In this document: piece after piece, positions 14,403-21,760 of the stretch
Layout: every line of letters begins with the position of its first letter
How positions within the stretch are numbered: the stretch's first letter is position 1
From: Pseudomonas sessilinigenes
Lineage (GTDB): Bacteria; Pseudomonadota; Gammaproteobacteria; Pseudomonadales; Pseudomonadaceae
Direction of reading: 5' to 3'
DNA length: 64,000 bases
NCBI RefSeq assembly: GCF_003850565.1
Contig: NZ_CP027706.1
Coordinates: 1,302,001 to 1,366,000 of the forward strand
The notes under the pieces: model-generated
Database searches by the model: none
The model's input: the letters and a program-made list of their open reading frames with translations, nothing else
Told to the model about the DNA's origin: nothing
Position numbers and translations under genes: made by a program

Positions 14403-15132
14403 AATACGCAACGTTTCTACCGTCTTAAGAGAACTGCTGGATCGCGATGGGATCTCCCCCACGGAGCTTCACCGTCGCACCGGCGTTCCTCAATCCACCC
14501 TCTCGCGGATTCTCAGCGGGAAGATCGTCGATCCCTCGGATAAACACATCTCCCGGATCGCCGAGTACTTCCAGGTGAGCACCGATCAACTGCGTGGACG
14601 TGCGGCTATTGCGCCGGTCCGCAGTGCGGTGCGCGACGAGATTCATTCGGAACTCAAGGACATAAGCCTGTGGGACGATGACACCCCCGTCGATGACGAC
14701 GAGGTGTCGGTTCCCTTTCTGCGCGAGGTTGAATTGGCTGCTGGATCAGGAAGATTCGTCATCGAGGAAAGCGAGCGCGCCAGCCTGCGCTTTGGCAAGC
14801 GCAGCCTGCGGCACAACGGCGTGCAGTTCGACCAGGCCAAGTGCGTGACGGTACGCGGCAACAGCATGTTGCCGGTGCTGCGTGATGGCGCCACGGTCGG
14901 GGTCAATGCCGGTAAATGTGCCATTGGCGATATCGTCGATGGCGACCTGTATGCCATCAATCACAATGGCCAGTTGCGGGTGAAGCAGTTGTACCGCCTG
15001 CCCACCGGTATTCGCCTGCGCAGCTTCAACCGCGATGAGCACCCTGACGAGGACTACAGCTTCCAGGATATCCAGGAAGAGCAGATCAGCATCCTCGGTC
15101 ACGTCTTCTGGTGGGGCATGTACGCCCGCTAA
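14398..15132 (+). CDS. LexA/CI-type self-cleaving repressor (PrtR-like)
   Basis: Likely SOS-responsive repressor of the tailocin operon, 244 residues from ATG 14398 (an ATG at 14389 would add 3). The N-terminal helix-turn-helix covers about residues 5-60 (PTELHRRTGVPQSTLSRIL). The C-terminal S24 peptidase domain has a candidate Ala-Gly cleavage site in ELAAGSGRF. The catalytic Ser lies in VRGNSMLPVLRDG and the Lys in LRVKQLYRLP. RecA-stimulated self-cleavage is the family mechanism. Unlike P. aeruginosa pyocin loci, no PrtN-like activator gene is seen here, so control is probably direct repression. Confidence 0.9.
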   Translation: MQIRNVSTVLRELLDRDGISPTELHRRTGVPQSTLSRILSGKIVDPSDKHISRIAEYFQVSTDQLRGRAAIAPVRSAVRDEIHSELKDISLWDDDTPVDDDEVSVPFLREVELAAGSGRFVIEESERASLRFGKRSLRHNGVQFDQAKCVTVRGNSMLPVLRDGATVGVNAGKCAIGDIVDGDLYAINHNGQLRVKQLYRLPTGIRLRSFNRDEHPDEDYSFQDIQEEQISILGHVFWWGMYAR

Positions 15133-15149
15133 CCCGTCACCTGCAAGCC

Positions 15150-15177
15150 AAGCCCGCTCCTGAGCGGGCTTTTTTTT
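15150..15177 (+). terminator. Repressor terminator
   Basis: AAGCCCGCT (15150-15158), loop CCTG and AGCGGGCT (15163-15170), then eight T residues. Strong intrinsic terminator 18 bp after the repressor stop. Confidence 0.9.
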
Positions 15178-15235
15178 GTCCTGAAAAACCCCTTCACCCC
15201 CAGCGCCTATGCGGCCTCCATGCATGGGAGCAAAA

Positions 15236-15292
15236 AATGCGCATAAATAAATGCATTTACGCATTGACTGCATATGCATGAATGCATAATAT
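15236..15292 (+). promoter_or_regulatory. Tailocin operon promoter with overlapping operators
   Basis: A near-consensus sigma-70 promoter: -35 TTGACT at 15264-15269, a 17-bp spacer and -10 TAATAT at 15287-15292. Operator-like TGC-N6-GCA sites lie at 15252-15263 (TGCATTTACGCA) and 15275-15286 (TGCATGAATGCA, inside the spacer). TGCATATGCA lies at 15269-15278 and TGCGCA at 15238-15243. Bound repressor would block polymerase directly. The predicted transcript starts near 15299. Confidence 0.82.
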
Positions 15293-15300
15293 TCGTCTCA

Positions 15301-15377
15301 AGCCGTTCGAAAACGGCTGCAACAACGCTCTTTAGTGGCACAAGCAAAAGGCAGCGATGAACCGGCCTCGACGGTTC
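15301..15377 (+). other. Structured leader RNA with two hairpins
   Basis: Two stem-loops begin almost at the predicted transcript start: AGCCGTT-CGAA-AACGGCT at 15301-15318 and GAACCG-gcctcga-CGGTTC at 15359-15377. They precede an intrinsic terminator at 15519-15543 and a 360-nt leader. Paired 5' hairpins are reminiscent of put-type antiterminator RNAs of HK022-like phages; that function is only a hypothesis. Confidence 0.5.
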
Positions 15378-15467
15378 AGAGGGTTGGCAACTGACCCGGG
15401 TGTGCAGCGTAAAGCACCAGAAGCAGTTATCCGGCGGACAGGGGTCGCGGTCGGAGGAACAATTTAA

Positions 15468-15737
15468 ATGGGTCCGTACCGCGCCAGTAGCGCCGAAAGA
15501 CCAAGGATTGCATTACTGAAAAGCCCGGGCGACCGGGCTTTTTGGAATGCCTGCCTAACGTGGGCCGCCAATAGACAGGGACCCCTTGAATCATCGTTTC
15601 GAGTTTTTCATCAACCGGCCGCTGCTTTGGCCCCAATCCACACGGGAGACCTGAATGACAAACGAGCAACAAGCGTTGCTGGATATGCCGATCTGGATGG
15701 TCATCGTCCTGGCGCTGCTGGGTGGCGTGTCCGGTGA
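15468..15737 (+). CDS. Possible leader ORF, unknown
   Basis: An 89-codon open frame starting MGPYRASSAERPRIALLK with a good Shine-Dalgarno box (GGAGGA at 15453-15458, 9-nt spacing). It reads straight through the leader terminator and overlaps the holin gene by 83 bp in another frame. Composition after residue 30 looks non-coding. It may be a short leader peptide coupled to attenuation, a remnant of an early gene, or chance. I do not recognise it. Confidence 0.35.
   Translation: MGPYRASSAERPRIALLKSPGDRAFWNACLTWAANRQGPLESSFRVFHQPAAALAPIHTGDLNDKRATSVAGYADLDGHRPGAAGWRVR
15519..15543 (+). terminator. Leader terminator upstream of the holin
   Basis: AAGCCCGG, loop GCGA, CCGGGCTT, then T residues to 15543: a strong intrinsic terminator inside the operon leader, after the promoter and before the first tail gene. 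Transcription of the tail genes must pass it. Confidence 0.82.
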
Positions 15738-16005
15738 AATGTGGCGTGCCGACAAGGAGGGCGCCCGTGGCTGGGCACTGCTGCGACGCCTGGTGCTGCG
15801 TTCTGGAGCCTGTGTGATCTGCGGTGTCTCGGCGATCATGCTGCTGTATGCCGCCGGCGTCTCGATCTGGACCGCCTGCGCCTTCGGTTGCCTGACCGCC
15901 ATGGCCGGTGCCGACGTCGCCATCGGCCTCTACGAGCGCTGGGCGGCCAAACGCATCGGTGTGTGCGAGGTGCCCGAGCGTGACTCGCACTCCGATCGAT
16001 CCTGA
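15655..16005 (+). CDS. Pyocin-type holin
   Basis: A 116-residue membrane protein matching the position and size of the R-pyocin holin. Three hydrophobic segments are visible at about residues 12-28 (MPIWMVIVLALLGG), 50-66 (ACVICGVSAIMLLYAAG) and 70-88, and the charged C-terminus (RWAAKRIG..EVPERDSHSD) is typical. It would permeabilise the inner membrane so that the endolysin encoded 43 kb downstream can reach the peptidoglycan. A GGGAGA box precedes the ATG. Confidence 0.85.
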   Translation: MTNEQQALLDMPIWMVIVLALLGGVSGEMWRADKEGARGWALLRRLVLRSGACVICGVSAIMLLYAAGVSIWTACAFGCLTAMAGADVAIGLYERWAAKRIGVCEVPERDSHSDRS

Positions 16006-16190
16006 ACGGCCTTTCATCAACCCCGTTTGCACCGGCCGGCAAGCCCGGGCGGGTGCCCCTTGCCTGTGCCTGGCCGGTCGAGCGCCGGCCGGCGCTTTTC
16101 ATGCGTCTTGATCGACAGTGGTACCAGCGCGCCGGCCTGCGGGCCAGGTCTTCGCCGGTGTCGCCGTCGGCCCGATGCCAGGACTGGATA
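16006..16190 (+). other. Non-coding gap with GC palindrome
   Basis: 185 bp without a convincing gene. It contains AGCGCCGGCCGGCGCT at 16081-16096 followed by TTTTC, a palindromic hairpin that could act as a weak terminator or processing site. The downstream gene starts at 16191 with AGGA at 16179-16182. Confidence 0.5.
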
Positions 16191-16712
16191 ATGAGCGAAC
16201 TGACGATATTGCACGACGCTATCGCCGCCACGATCAAGGCGGCGATGCCCGCTGTCCGAGCGGTGGAGGCGTTCCCCGAGACACCCGATGGCCTGGCCAG
16301 GCCGGCAATCGTCTTTGCCATCACCGCCATGGACCCGGGGGCTGATCCGGGCGATGGCCGTAGCTGCGTGAAGACCACGTTCGAGGCCAGCATGCTGGTG
16401 GACGCCAACCTGCCAGGGGCCGCGTTGCAAGCTGTCGAACTGGCGGCGCAAATGGCCGACCTATTGCATTGCCAGCACTGGAACCTCGACTTCGTCGAGG
16501 GCACCACCAGCGTGCGGGCCAAGCCTGCCGACGCCACCAGCGAGTCATGGCGCAAGAAGGCCTGGACCGTGCAATGGCAGCAGTTGATGTACCTCGGCCA
16601 GGAACAGTGGCCCTGGGACAACCAGGGGCCGGGATCGCTACTGCTCGGTTTCAGCCCTGACACCGGACCCGGCAAGGAAGACAGCTATTTCTCTCCGGAG
16701 CAGCTGGCATGA
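16191..16712 (+). CDS. Tailocin protein at the PA0615 position (module 1)
   Basis: 173 residues from ATG 16191 (MSELTILHDAIAATIKAAMP). It sits between the holin and the baseplate spike gene, the slot occupied by PA0615 in R-type pyocin clusters. A similar-sized, divergent protein occupies the same slot in module 4 (60066). The fold resembles the Gp37-like tail-terminator class by size and position, which is inference; no catalytic motif is visible. Its stop overlaps the next start. Confidence 0.7.
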   Translation: MSELTILHDAIAATIKAAMPAVRAVEAFPETPDGLARPAIVFAITAMDPGADPGDGRSCVKTTFEASMLVDANLPGAALQAVELAAQMADLLHCQHWNLDFVEGTTSVRAKPADATSESWRKKAWTVQWQQLMYLGQEQWPWDNQGPGSLLLGFSPDTGPGKEDSYFSPEQLA

Positions 16713-17299
16713 GCTTTGTCGCCGCGACTCACGATCGCATGCTCGCCGGCCTGATCATTCCCTGCAGCGTGGTCGGGGTCGACCTGGCCGCCGCCATGGT
16801 GCGGGTGTCCGACGGCGCCGGCTGGACCAGCGCCTGGGTGCGCTGGCACAGCCAGGCCGCCGGCAAGGCCCGGCACTGGCGGGCGCCGAGCCTGGGCGAG
16901 CAGGGGGCCTTGATCAGCCCCAGCGGCGAGCCGGCCCAGGGCACCTTCGTCCCGGGGCTGTATGGCAACGCCGGGACCCAGCCGGACAACCGCGACCACG
17001 TCGAGGTCTGGCGCTTCGACGATGGCGGCTCGCTGGTCTACGACTGGCAGGCCAAGAGCTACAGCATCAGCCTGCCCAGCGGCACAGTGACCATCCAGGT
17101 GGCCGGCAGCTTGGCGGTGATCACCGATAGCGCGATCACGGCCAAGGCCGACACCATCAGCCTGACCGGGCACATCACCTTGAACGGTGATGTGCAGATC
17201 AACGGCGCCAACCTGCAGCACAACGGGGTGAACGTCGGTTCCACCCATACCCATCCGGGCGTGATGCCCGGCGGTGGCTCGACTGCCACGCCGCAATGA
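16709..17299 (+). CDS. Baseplate assembly protein V, spike (module 1)
   Basis: P2 gpV-like central spike of a contractile tail, 196 residues. After an N-terminal OB-like region (about 15-95), a beta-helical stretch repeats short strands (SGTVTIQVAGSLAVITDSA). The C-terminus carries NVGSTHTHPGVMPGGG, the HxH iron-binding tip typical of gpV spikes. It overlaps the preceding gene by 4 bp. Confidence 0.92.
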   Translation: MSFVAATHDRMLAGLIIPCSVVGVDLAAAMVRVSDGAGWTSAWVRWHSQAAGKARHWRAPSLGEQGALISPSGEPAQGTFVPGLYGNAGTQPDNRDHVEVWRFDDGGSLVYDWQAKSYSISLPSGTVTIQVAGSLAVITDSAITAKADTISLTGHITLNGDVQINGANLQHNGVNVGSTHTHPGVMPGGGSTATPQ

Positions 17300-17305
17300 C
17301 CAACC

Positions 17306-17327
17306 GCCCGCCACCGCGGGCTTTTTT
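17306..17327 (+). terminator. Intra-operon terminator-like hairpin
   Basis: GCCCGC-cacc-GCGGGC followed by six T residues, 16 bp before the next start codon. One of a series of such hairpins in this island. Confidence 0.7.
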
Positions 17328-17342
17328 ATGCCTGGAGCAACC

Positions 17343-17528
17343 ATGAGCAGCAAGAAAAAGAACACCGGCCCGGTCGTGTTCCGCGACACGGTCTACACCT
17401 CCCGCGTCCTGGTCCTGCCCGATGGGCGGATGCTGAACGTCGCCAATGGCCAGGTCGCGGTCGAGGCCAGTGACAACCTCGCCCGGGATTACCTGGGCCA
17501 GCACCCGGATCTGCAAGCGCAGGAGTGA
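17343..17528 (+). CDS. Small conserved tailocin protein (module 1)
   Basis: 61 residues from ATG 17343 (MSSKKKNTGPVVFRDTVYTS). The basic N-terminus, a central strand-rich part (RVLVLPDGRMLNVANGQVAV) and the ending ARDYLGQHPDLQAQE resemble the small DUF2635-type proteins found between baseplate genes, but the role is unknown. It lies between gpV and gpW, with a GGAGC box upstream. Confidence 0.65.
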   Translation: MSSKKKNTGPVVFRDTVYTSRVLVLPDGRMLNVANGQVAVEASDNLARDYLGQHPDLQAQE

Positions 17529-17532
17529 CGCG

Positions 17533-17859
17533 ATGATCGGAATGGATCGCCGCACCGGCCAGTCGTTGTCGGGCATCGCCCATGTGCGCCAGTCCATCGA
17601 GGACATCCTGAGCACGCCCCTGGGCAGCCGGCGCATGCGCCCGGAATACGGCAGCAACCTGCGGCGCTTCGTCGACCTGCCAGTGACCGGTGGCTGGAAA
17701 AGCGCAGTACAGGCCGAAGTCGCCCGGGCGCTGTTGCGCTGGGAGCCGCGGCTGAAGCTGGAGCAGGTGCAGGTGGTTTCGGTGGTGGCGGGCCAGATCA
17801 CCTTTCAACTGACGGGCCAATACCTGGGCAATAGTGCGATTTTGGAGGTGACGGCATGA
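17533..17859 (+). CDS. Baseplate wedge protein W, gp25-like (module 1)
   Basis: 108 residues from ATG 17533 (MIGMDRRTGQSLSGIAHVRQ). It has the gp25/gpW fold signature SIEDILSTPLGSRRMRPEYG, shared by T4 gp25 and P2 gpW, which connects wedge to sheath start. The old label 'lysozyme' for this family does not imply enzyme activity. It overlaps the gpJ start by 4 bp (ATGA). Confidence 0.92.
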   Translation: MIGMDRRTGQSLSGIAHVRQSIEDILSTPLGSRRMRPEYGSNLRRFVDLPVTGGWKSAVQAEVARALLRWEPRLKLEQVQVVSVVAGQITFQLTGQYLGNSAILEVTA

Positions 17860-18737
17860 GCACCCTGGATTTATCGGCGCTACCGGCGCCACAGGTGCTG
17901 GAAGCCCTGGATTTCGAAGCGCTGTACCAAGACAAGCTGGCGACCTTCCGCCAGCACATGGGCGGCAACTGGAGCGCCGCCCTGGAGAGCGACCCGGTGG
18001 TCAAGCTGCTGGAGCTGGCGGCCTACCGCGACCTGCAATTGCGGGCCCGGGTCAACGATGCGGCCAAGGCCCTGCTGTTGGCCCACGCCCAGGGCAGCGA
18101 CCTCGACCAACTGGCGGCCAACGTCAAGCTCAAGCGCCTGGTCATCCGCCCGGCCGACCCGCAGGCGCTGCCGCCCACGCCGGAGGTCAAGGAGACCGAC
18201 GACGCCCTGCGCGAACGCATCCAGCTGGCCTACGAAGGCCTGACCACTGCCGGGCCGCGCAACAGCTACATCCTGCATGCCCGCAACGCTTCGGCCCTGG
18301 TGGCCGATGCCGCGGCCCAGAGCCCGTCGCCGGCCTGCGTCACCGTCACCGTGCTGGGGCTGGAGGGCGATGGCAGTGTCGCCCCCGAATTACTGGCGAC
18401 GGTGGCCACCGCCCTCAACGACGAGGACGTGCGGCCTCTGGGCGATCGGGTCACGGTACAGAGCGCCCAGGTGCTGCCCTACCGCATCGATGCGGTGCTG
18501 CACATGAAAGGCCCCGGGCCGGAAAGCGATGCCGCGCTGGCCGAGGCCCGGCGCAAGCTGGCGGCCTGGATCAATCCACGCCGGCGCCTCGGGTTGGAAG
18601 TGCCGCGCTCGGCCATCGATGCCCAGTTGCACGTCGCCGGGGTCTCCCGGGTCGACCTGGCCAACTGGCAGGACATCGCCCCGACCCCGGCCCAGGCAGC
18701 CTACTGCACCGGCTACAGCATCACGCTGGGAGGCTGA
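17856..18737 (+). CDS. Baseplate assembly protein J (module 1)
   Basis: P2 gpJ/T4 gp6-like wedge protein, 293 residues. The conserved core VKLLELAAYRDLQLRARVNDA near residue 50 and the C-terminal half with RPLGDRVTVQSAQVLPY are diagnostic. It follows gpW and precedes gpI, the usual baseplate order. Confidence 0.93.
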   Translation: MSTLDLSALPAPQVLEALDFEALYQDKLATFRQHMGGNWSAALESDPVVKLLELAAYRDLQLRARVNDAAKALLLAHAQGSDLDQLAANVKLKRLVIRPADPQALPPTPEVKETDDALRERIQLAYEGLTTAGPRNSYILHARNASALVADAAAQSPSPACVTVTVLGLEGDGSVAPELLATVATALNDEDVRPLGDRVTVQSAQVLPYRIDAVLHMKGPGPESDAALAEARRKLAAWINPRRRLGLEVPRSAIDAQLHVAGVSRVDLANWQDIAPTPAQAAYCTGYSITLGG

Positions 18738-18738
18738 C

Positions 18739-19344
18739 ATGAGCAGCCTGCTGCCGATCAACGCCACCCCGCTGGAGCGCGCCCTGGCCGCCGCCAGCAC
18801 CGGCGACACCGCCGTCGTCCTGCGTACCCTGTACAACCCCGACACCTGCCCGGCGCACCTGCTCTCGCAACTGGCCTGGGCCTGGTCGGTGGACCGCTGG
18901 GACCCGACCTGGTCCGAGACGGTCAAGCGCAACGCCATCAAGGCCTCGTTCTTCATCCATGCCCGCAAGGGCACCATCGGTGCGCTGCGCCGGGTGGTGG
19001 AACCTCTGGGCTACCTGATCGAAGTGGTCGAGTGGTGGCAGATGGTGCCCCAGGGCGAGCCGGGCACCTTCGCCCTGAAAGTTGGAGTGATGCAGACCGG
19101 CATTTCCGAAGCGACCTACCAGGAGCTGACCCAACTGATCGACGACGCCAAGCCGGTCAGCCGCCATATGAGTGGCTTGGCCATCAGCCTGGAAACCGCC
19201 GGGACTATCGGTTACGGCGTCTTCCTGGAGCAGGGCGAAGAGCTTGACGTGTATCCCCCGGCATCTCGCGATATCGAAGTGATCGGCCGTTTGGCGCCGG
19301 TCGTGTGCATTGACGAAATAGACACCCTGGATGTGTACCCATGA
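18739..19344 (+). CDS. Tail protein I (module 1)
   Basis: P2 gpI-like baseplate protein that attaches the fibres, 201 residues from ATG 18739 (MSSLLPINATPLERALAAA). Motifs CPAHLLSQLAWAWSVDRWDP and IHARKGTIGALRRVVEPLG are characteristic. The stop overlaps the fibre start at 19341-19344. Confidence 0.93.
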   Translation: MSSLLPINATPLERALAAASTGDTAVVLRTLYNPDTCPAHLLSQLAWAWSVDRWDPTWSETVKRNAIKASFFIHARKGTIGALRRVVEPLGYLIEVVEWWQMVPQGEPGTFALKVGVMQTGISEATYQELTQLIDDAKPVSRHMSGLAISLETAGTIGYGVFLEQGEELDVYPPASRDIEVIGRLAPVVCIDEIDTLDVYP

Positions 19345-21305
19345 TCGATTCCAACAGTCAGTTCTTCGCCACCCTCACCGCGCTGGGCGAGGCGAAGCAG
19401 GCCAACGCCACCGCCCTGGGCATTCCCTGGACCTTCAAGGAGATGGCGGTGGGGGATGCCAATGGCACCGACCCCGTGCCGAACAAGAGGCAGACCAAGC
19501 TGATCAACGAATGGCGTCGGGCGCCGGTCAACCAAGTGCGAACCGACCCCGCCAACCCGAATGTCATCATCACCGAGCAGGTGATCCCCCCTGATGTCGG
19601 TGGGCATTGGATTCGTGAAATCGGCCTGTTCGATGCCGACGGTGACCTGGTGGCGGTGGCCAACTGTGCTCCCACCTTCAAGCCCTTGCTGGCCCAGGGC
19701 ACCGGCAAGACCCAGATCATCCGCATGAACTTCATCGTGTCGAACACCGCGCAGATCGTGCTCAAGATCGATCCGTCGGTGGTGTTGGCCACCCGGCAGT
19801 ATGTGGATGACTCGCTGGCCACAGCGCTGCCAGCGAACAAAGCAGCAGGCACTTATCGGCAGGTCACCATTGATAAACGCGGTGTCGTACTCACCGGGAC
19901 CAACCCGACGACAGTGGCCGGTTATGGCATTACCGATGCGTACACCAAGCCGGAAACCACAGCAGCGATCCAGCAGGCGGTGGCTGCGCTGGTCGCATCG
20001 GCCCCGGGCACTCTCGACACCCTGAAAGAACTTGCGGACGCATTGGGCAACGACCCGAATTTTGCTACCACCATGACCAACGCCCTTGCGGCGAAAGCCA
20101 ACAAAGCGACGACTTTAGGGGGCTACGGAATCGTAGATGGAGCGACCAAATCGGACCTTAATAGCGCAGTCAGCGGGTTACTGCCTAAAGCTGGCGGTAT
20201 AGTCTCGGGTCCTATTTATCTGGCAAATGGAACAGGGGACTCTCCAGAAATAGCGTGGAAGACGCCGGAACTTGAAGTCTATGCCGATGTTATAAATAGA
20301 ACTCTTCGGTTCTTTTCTTACTTCAACGGACAAACCGAGTTTCCGTTGGTGATTGATGTTCCAGGAAAGTCTGCATCATTTTTCGGTAGTACGGCTTGGC
20401 ATTCGGGTAATTTCAATCCACAGGATAAGGCTAACAAGTCTTCGACTTTAACAGGTTATGGAATCACGGATGGAGTGAGTAAGAACGAGCTGGCCAATGA
20501 GTTAGCAAACAAGGTTTCTTATACAAGCGTTTTGTATAACGGCCCCGTCAGTGGAACTGCTTCGAAGCTAAAACTTTTAGCGACTGGCCAAAACGCGATG
20601 GTTAATGTCAGCTTTGAAGAGGTTGCCATTAGGCATACAGATGGTAACTATCGGACTGTCCCGGGATGGTCGGGGGCTGTCAATCTTATGGCTTCGGGGG
20701 CCAATGGACTTGATATCGGGGTTCTAGAGCCTTCACGGTGGTATTCGATCTGGATGATCGAAGCTCCGGGTGTTGCCTTCGCACTTCTTGCATCATTAAG
20801 TGACTCTGATCCAGTCATGCCACCTGGTTATACGGGCAAGGCCCGGCTGGGATATGCGCGGACTGATGGGACAGCCAACCGATTTATTTTGCCTTTCATA
20901 CAGATGGGCAAAAAGGCTCAATACACACCGGGGATTTCGGGAAACCTTCCTACTTTTCCACTTGTTGTGGCGGGTATTCAGGGCACGGTTAATCCGATTT
21001 CGCTTGTTCCTGTTTCTGTTACTGCCCATGTTCCCCCTGGTGCTTGTTCTATTTCAATGACGTCGCATTGTGCAAACATGCCAGGTTCTACGGTTCTTAT
21101 TAATCCGAATGGTTCAGTGGCAGGTGACTACTATGCACCTACTCCTTTGAATCATGTCTCTTTTTCAATTCAGAGCATAGGGTCGCCAGGTTATTATGCG
21201 GCGATGTCTACCCCATTGAGTATGTGTCTGCAAAGTACAAATATTTATGTGGCAATTAATGGTGCCAATTCTGGGATTTCTATTACGGGGTGGGAGTTGT
21301 ATTGA
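19341..21305 (+). CDS. Tail fibre protein (module 1)
   Basis: 654-residue receptor-binding fibre of the contractile tailocin. The N-terminus (FFATLTALGEAKQANATALG) is the conserved baseplate-anchoring domain (P2 gpH/DUF3751 type). The middle contains repeated VAGYGITDAYTKPET/GGYGIVDGATKSDL/LTGYGITDGVSKNEL trimeric shaft units at about residues 190-385. From about 20200 on the coding DNA is much richer in A+T than its neighbours, so the tip domain appears horizontally exchanged. Confidence 0.9.
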   Translation: MIDSNSQFFATLTALGEAKQANATALGIPWTFKEMAVGDANGTDPVPNKRQTKLINEWRRAPVNQVRTDPANPNVIITEQVIPPDVGGHWIREIGLFDADGDLVAVANCAPTFKPLLAQGTGKTQIIRMNFIVSNTAQIVLKIDPSVVLATRQYVDDSLATALPANKAAGTYRQVTIDKRGVVLTGTNPTTVAGYGITDAYTKPETTAAIQQAVAALVASAPGTLDTLKELADALGNDPNFATTMTNALAAKANKATTLGGYGIVDGATKSDLNSAVSGLLPKAGGIVSGPIYLANGTGDSPEIAWKTPELEVYADVINRTLRFFSYFNGQTEFPLVIDVPGKSASFFGSTAWHSGNFNPQDKANKSSTLTGYGITDGVSKNELANELANKVSYTSVLYNGPVSGTASKLKLLATGQNAMVNVSFEEVAIRHTDGNYRTVPGWSGAVNLMASGANGLDIGVLEPSRWYSIWMIEAPGVAFALLASLSDSDPVMPPGYTGKARLGYARTDGTANRFILPFIQMGKKAQYTPGISGNLPTFPLVVAGIQGTVNPISLVPVSVTAHVPPGACSISMTSHCANMPGSTVLINPNGSVAGDYYAPTPLNHVSFSIQSIGSPGYYAAMSTPLSMCLQSTNIYVAINGANSGISITGWELY

Positions 21306-21661
21306 TGAGTTATGCGGTTAGAAAAGATGGTCAGGGCTTCCGCGCTATTGATGGTCCGGAGGATATTGAATCACATGAAACGTACTATGAAGGTGTACCA
21401 CCGACTCCGATTGCCTTGCCGCTTAGCGCGGGTGAGGCGGCAAACCGGGCCAGGGAGGCGCGAGAACAACTGTTAAGCGTCGCAGCAAATCGAATGGGGC
21501 CCCTTCAAGATGCGGTGGAACGCAACAAGGCCACTCCAGACGAAGTCAGGATGCTGGACATGTGGAAAGACTACCGAATCGAACTGAACCGTATCGAACT
21601 GCAACAAGGTTTTCCTAGTTCCATCGTATGGCCACCGGTGCCTGGTGAACAAACCCCCTAA
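21305..21661 (+). CDS. Tail fibre assembly chaperone (module 1)
   Basis: 118 residues; ATG 21305 overlaps the fibre stop by one base. The C-terminal signature DMWKDYRIELNRIELQQGFP is typical of fibre-assembly proteins (P2 gpG, Mu gpU). As in other such pairs it probably folds the cognate fibre tip, and it shares the lower GC of that tip at its 5' end. Confidence 0.88.
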   Translation: MSYAVRKDGQGFRAIDGPEDIESHETYYEGVPPTPIALPLSAGEAANRAREAREQLLSVAANRMGPLQDAVERNKATPDEVRMLDMWKDYRIELNRIELQQGFPSSIVWPPVPGEQTP

Positions 21662-21742
21662 ACGCCCCGCCATCCGGGGCGTTTTCATATCCGCGCCTTA
21701 GCGCACCGTCTTCTCTTCCAGCCCCGCCACCCGGGGCTTTTT
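21662..21742 (+). terminator. Two tandem terminator-like hairpins before the sheath gene
   Basis: ACGCCCCG/CGGGGCGT at 21662-21682 plus TTTT, then AGCCCCG/CGGGGCT at 21720-21738 plus T residues. Together they separate the baseplate/fibre genes from the sheath gene at 21761. Confidence 0.78.
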
Positions 21743-21760
21743 CATGTCTGGAGTTTATCC

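Noticed and set aside
14203-15650. A PrtN-type activator gene as in P. aeruginosa pyocin loci
   Set aside because: The only gene here is the repressor; no second helix-turn-helix gene divergent from it was found.
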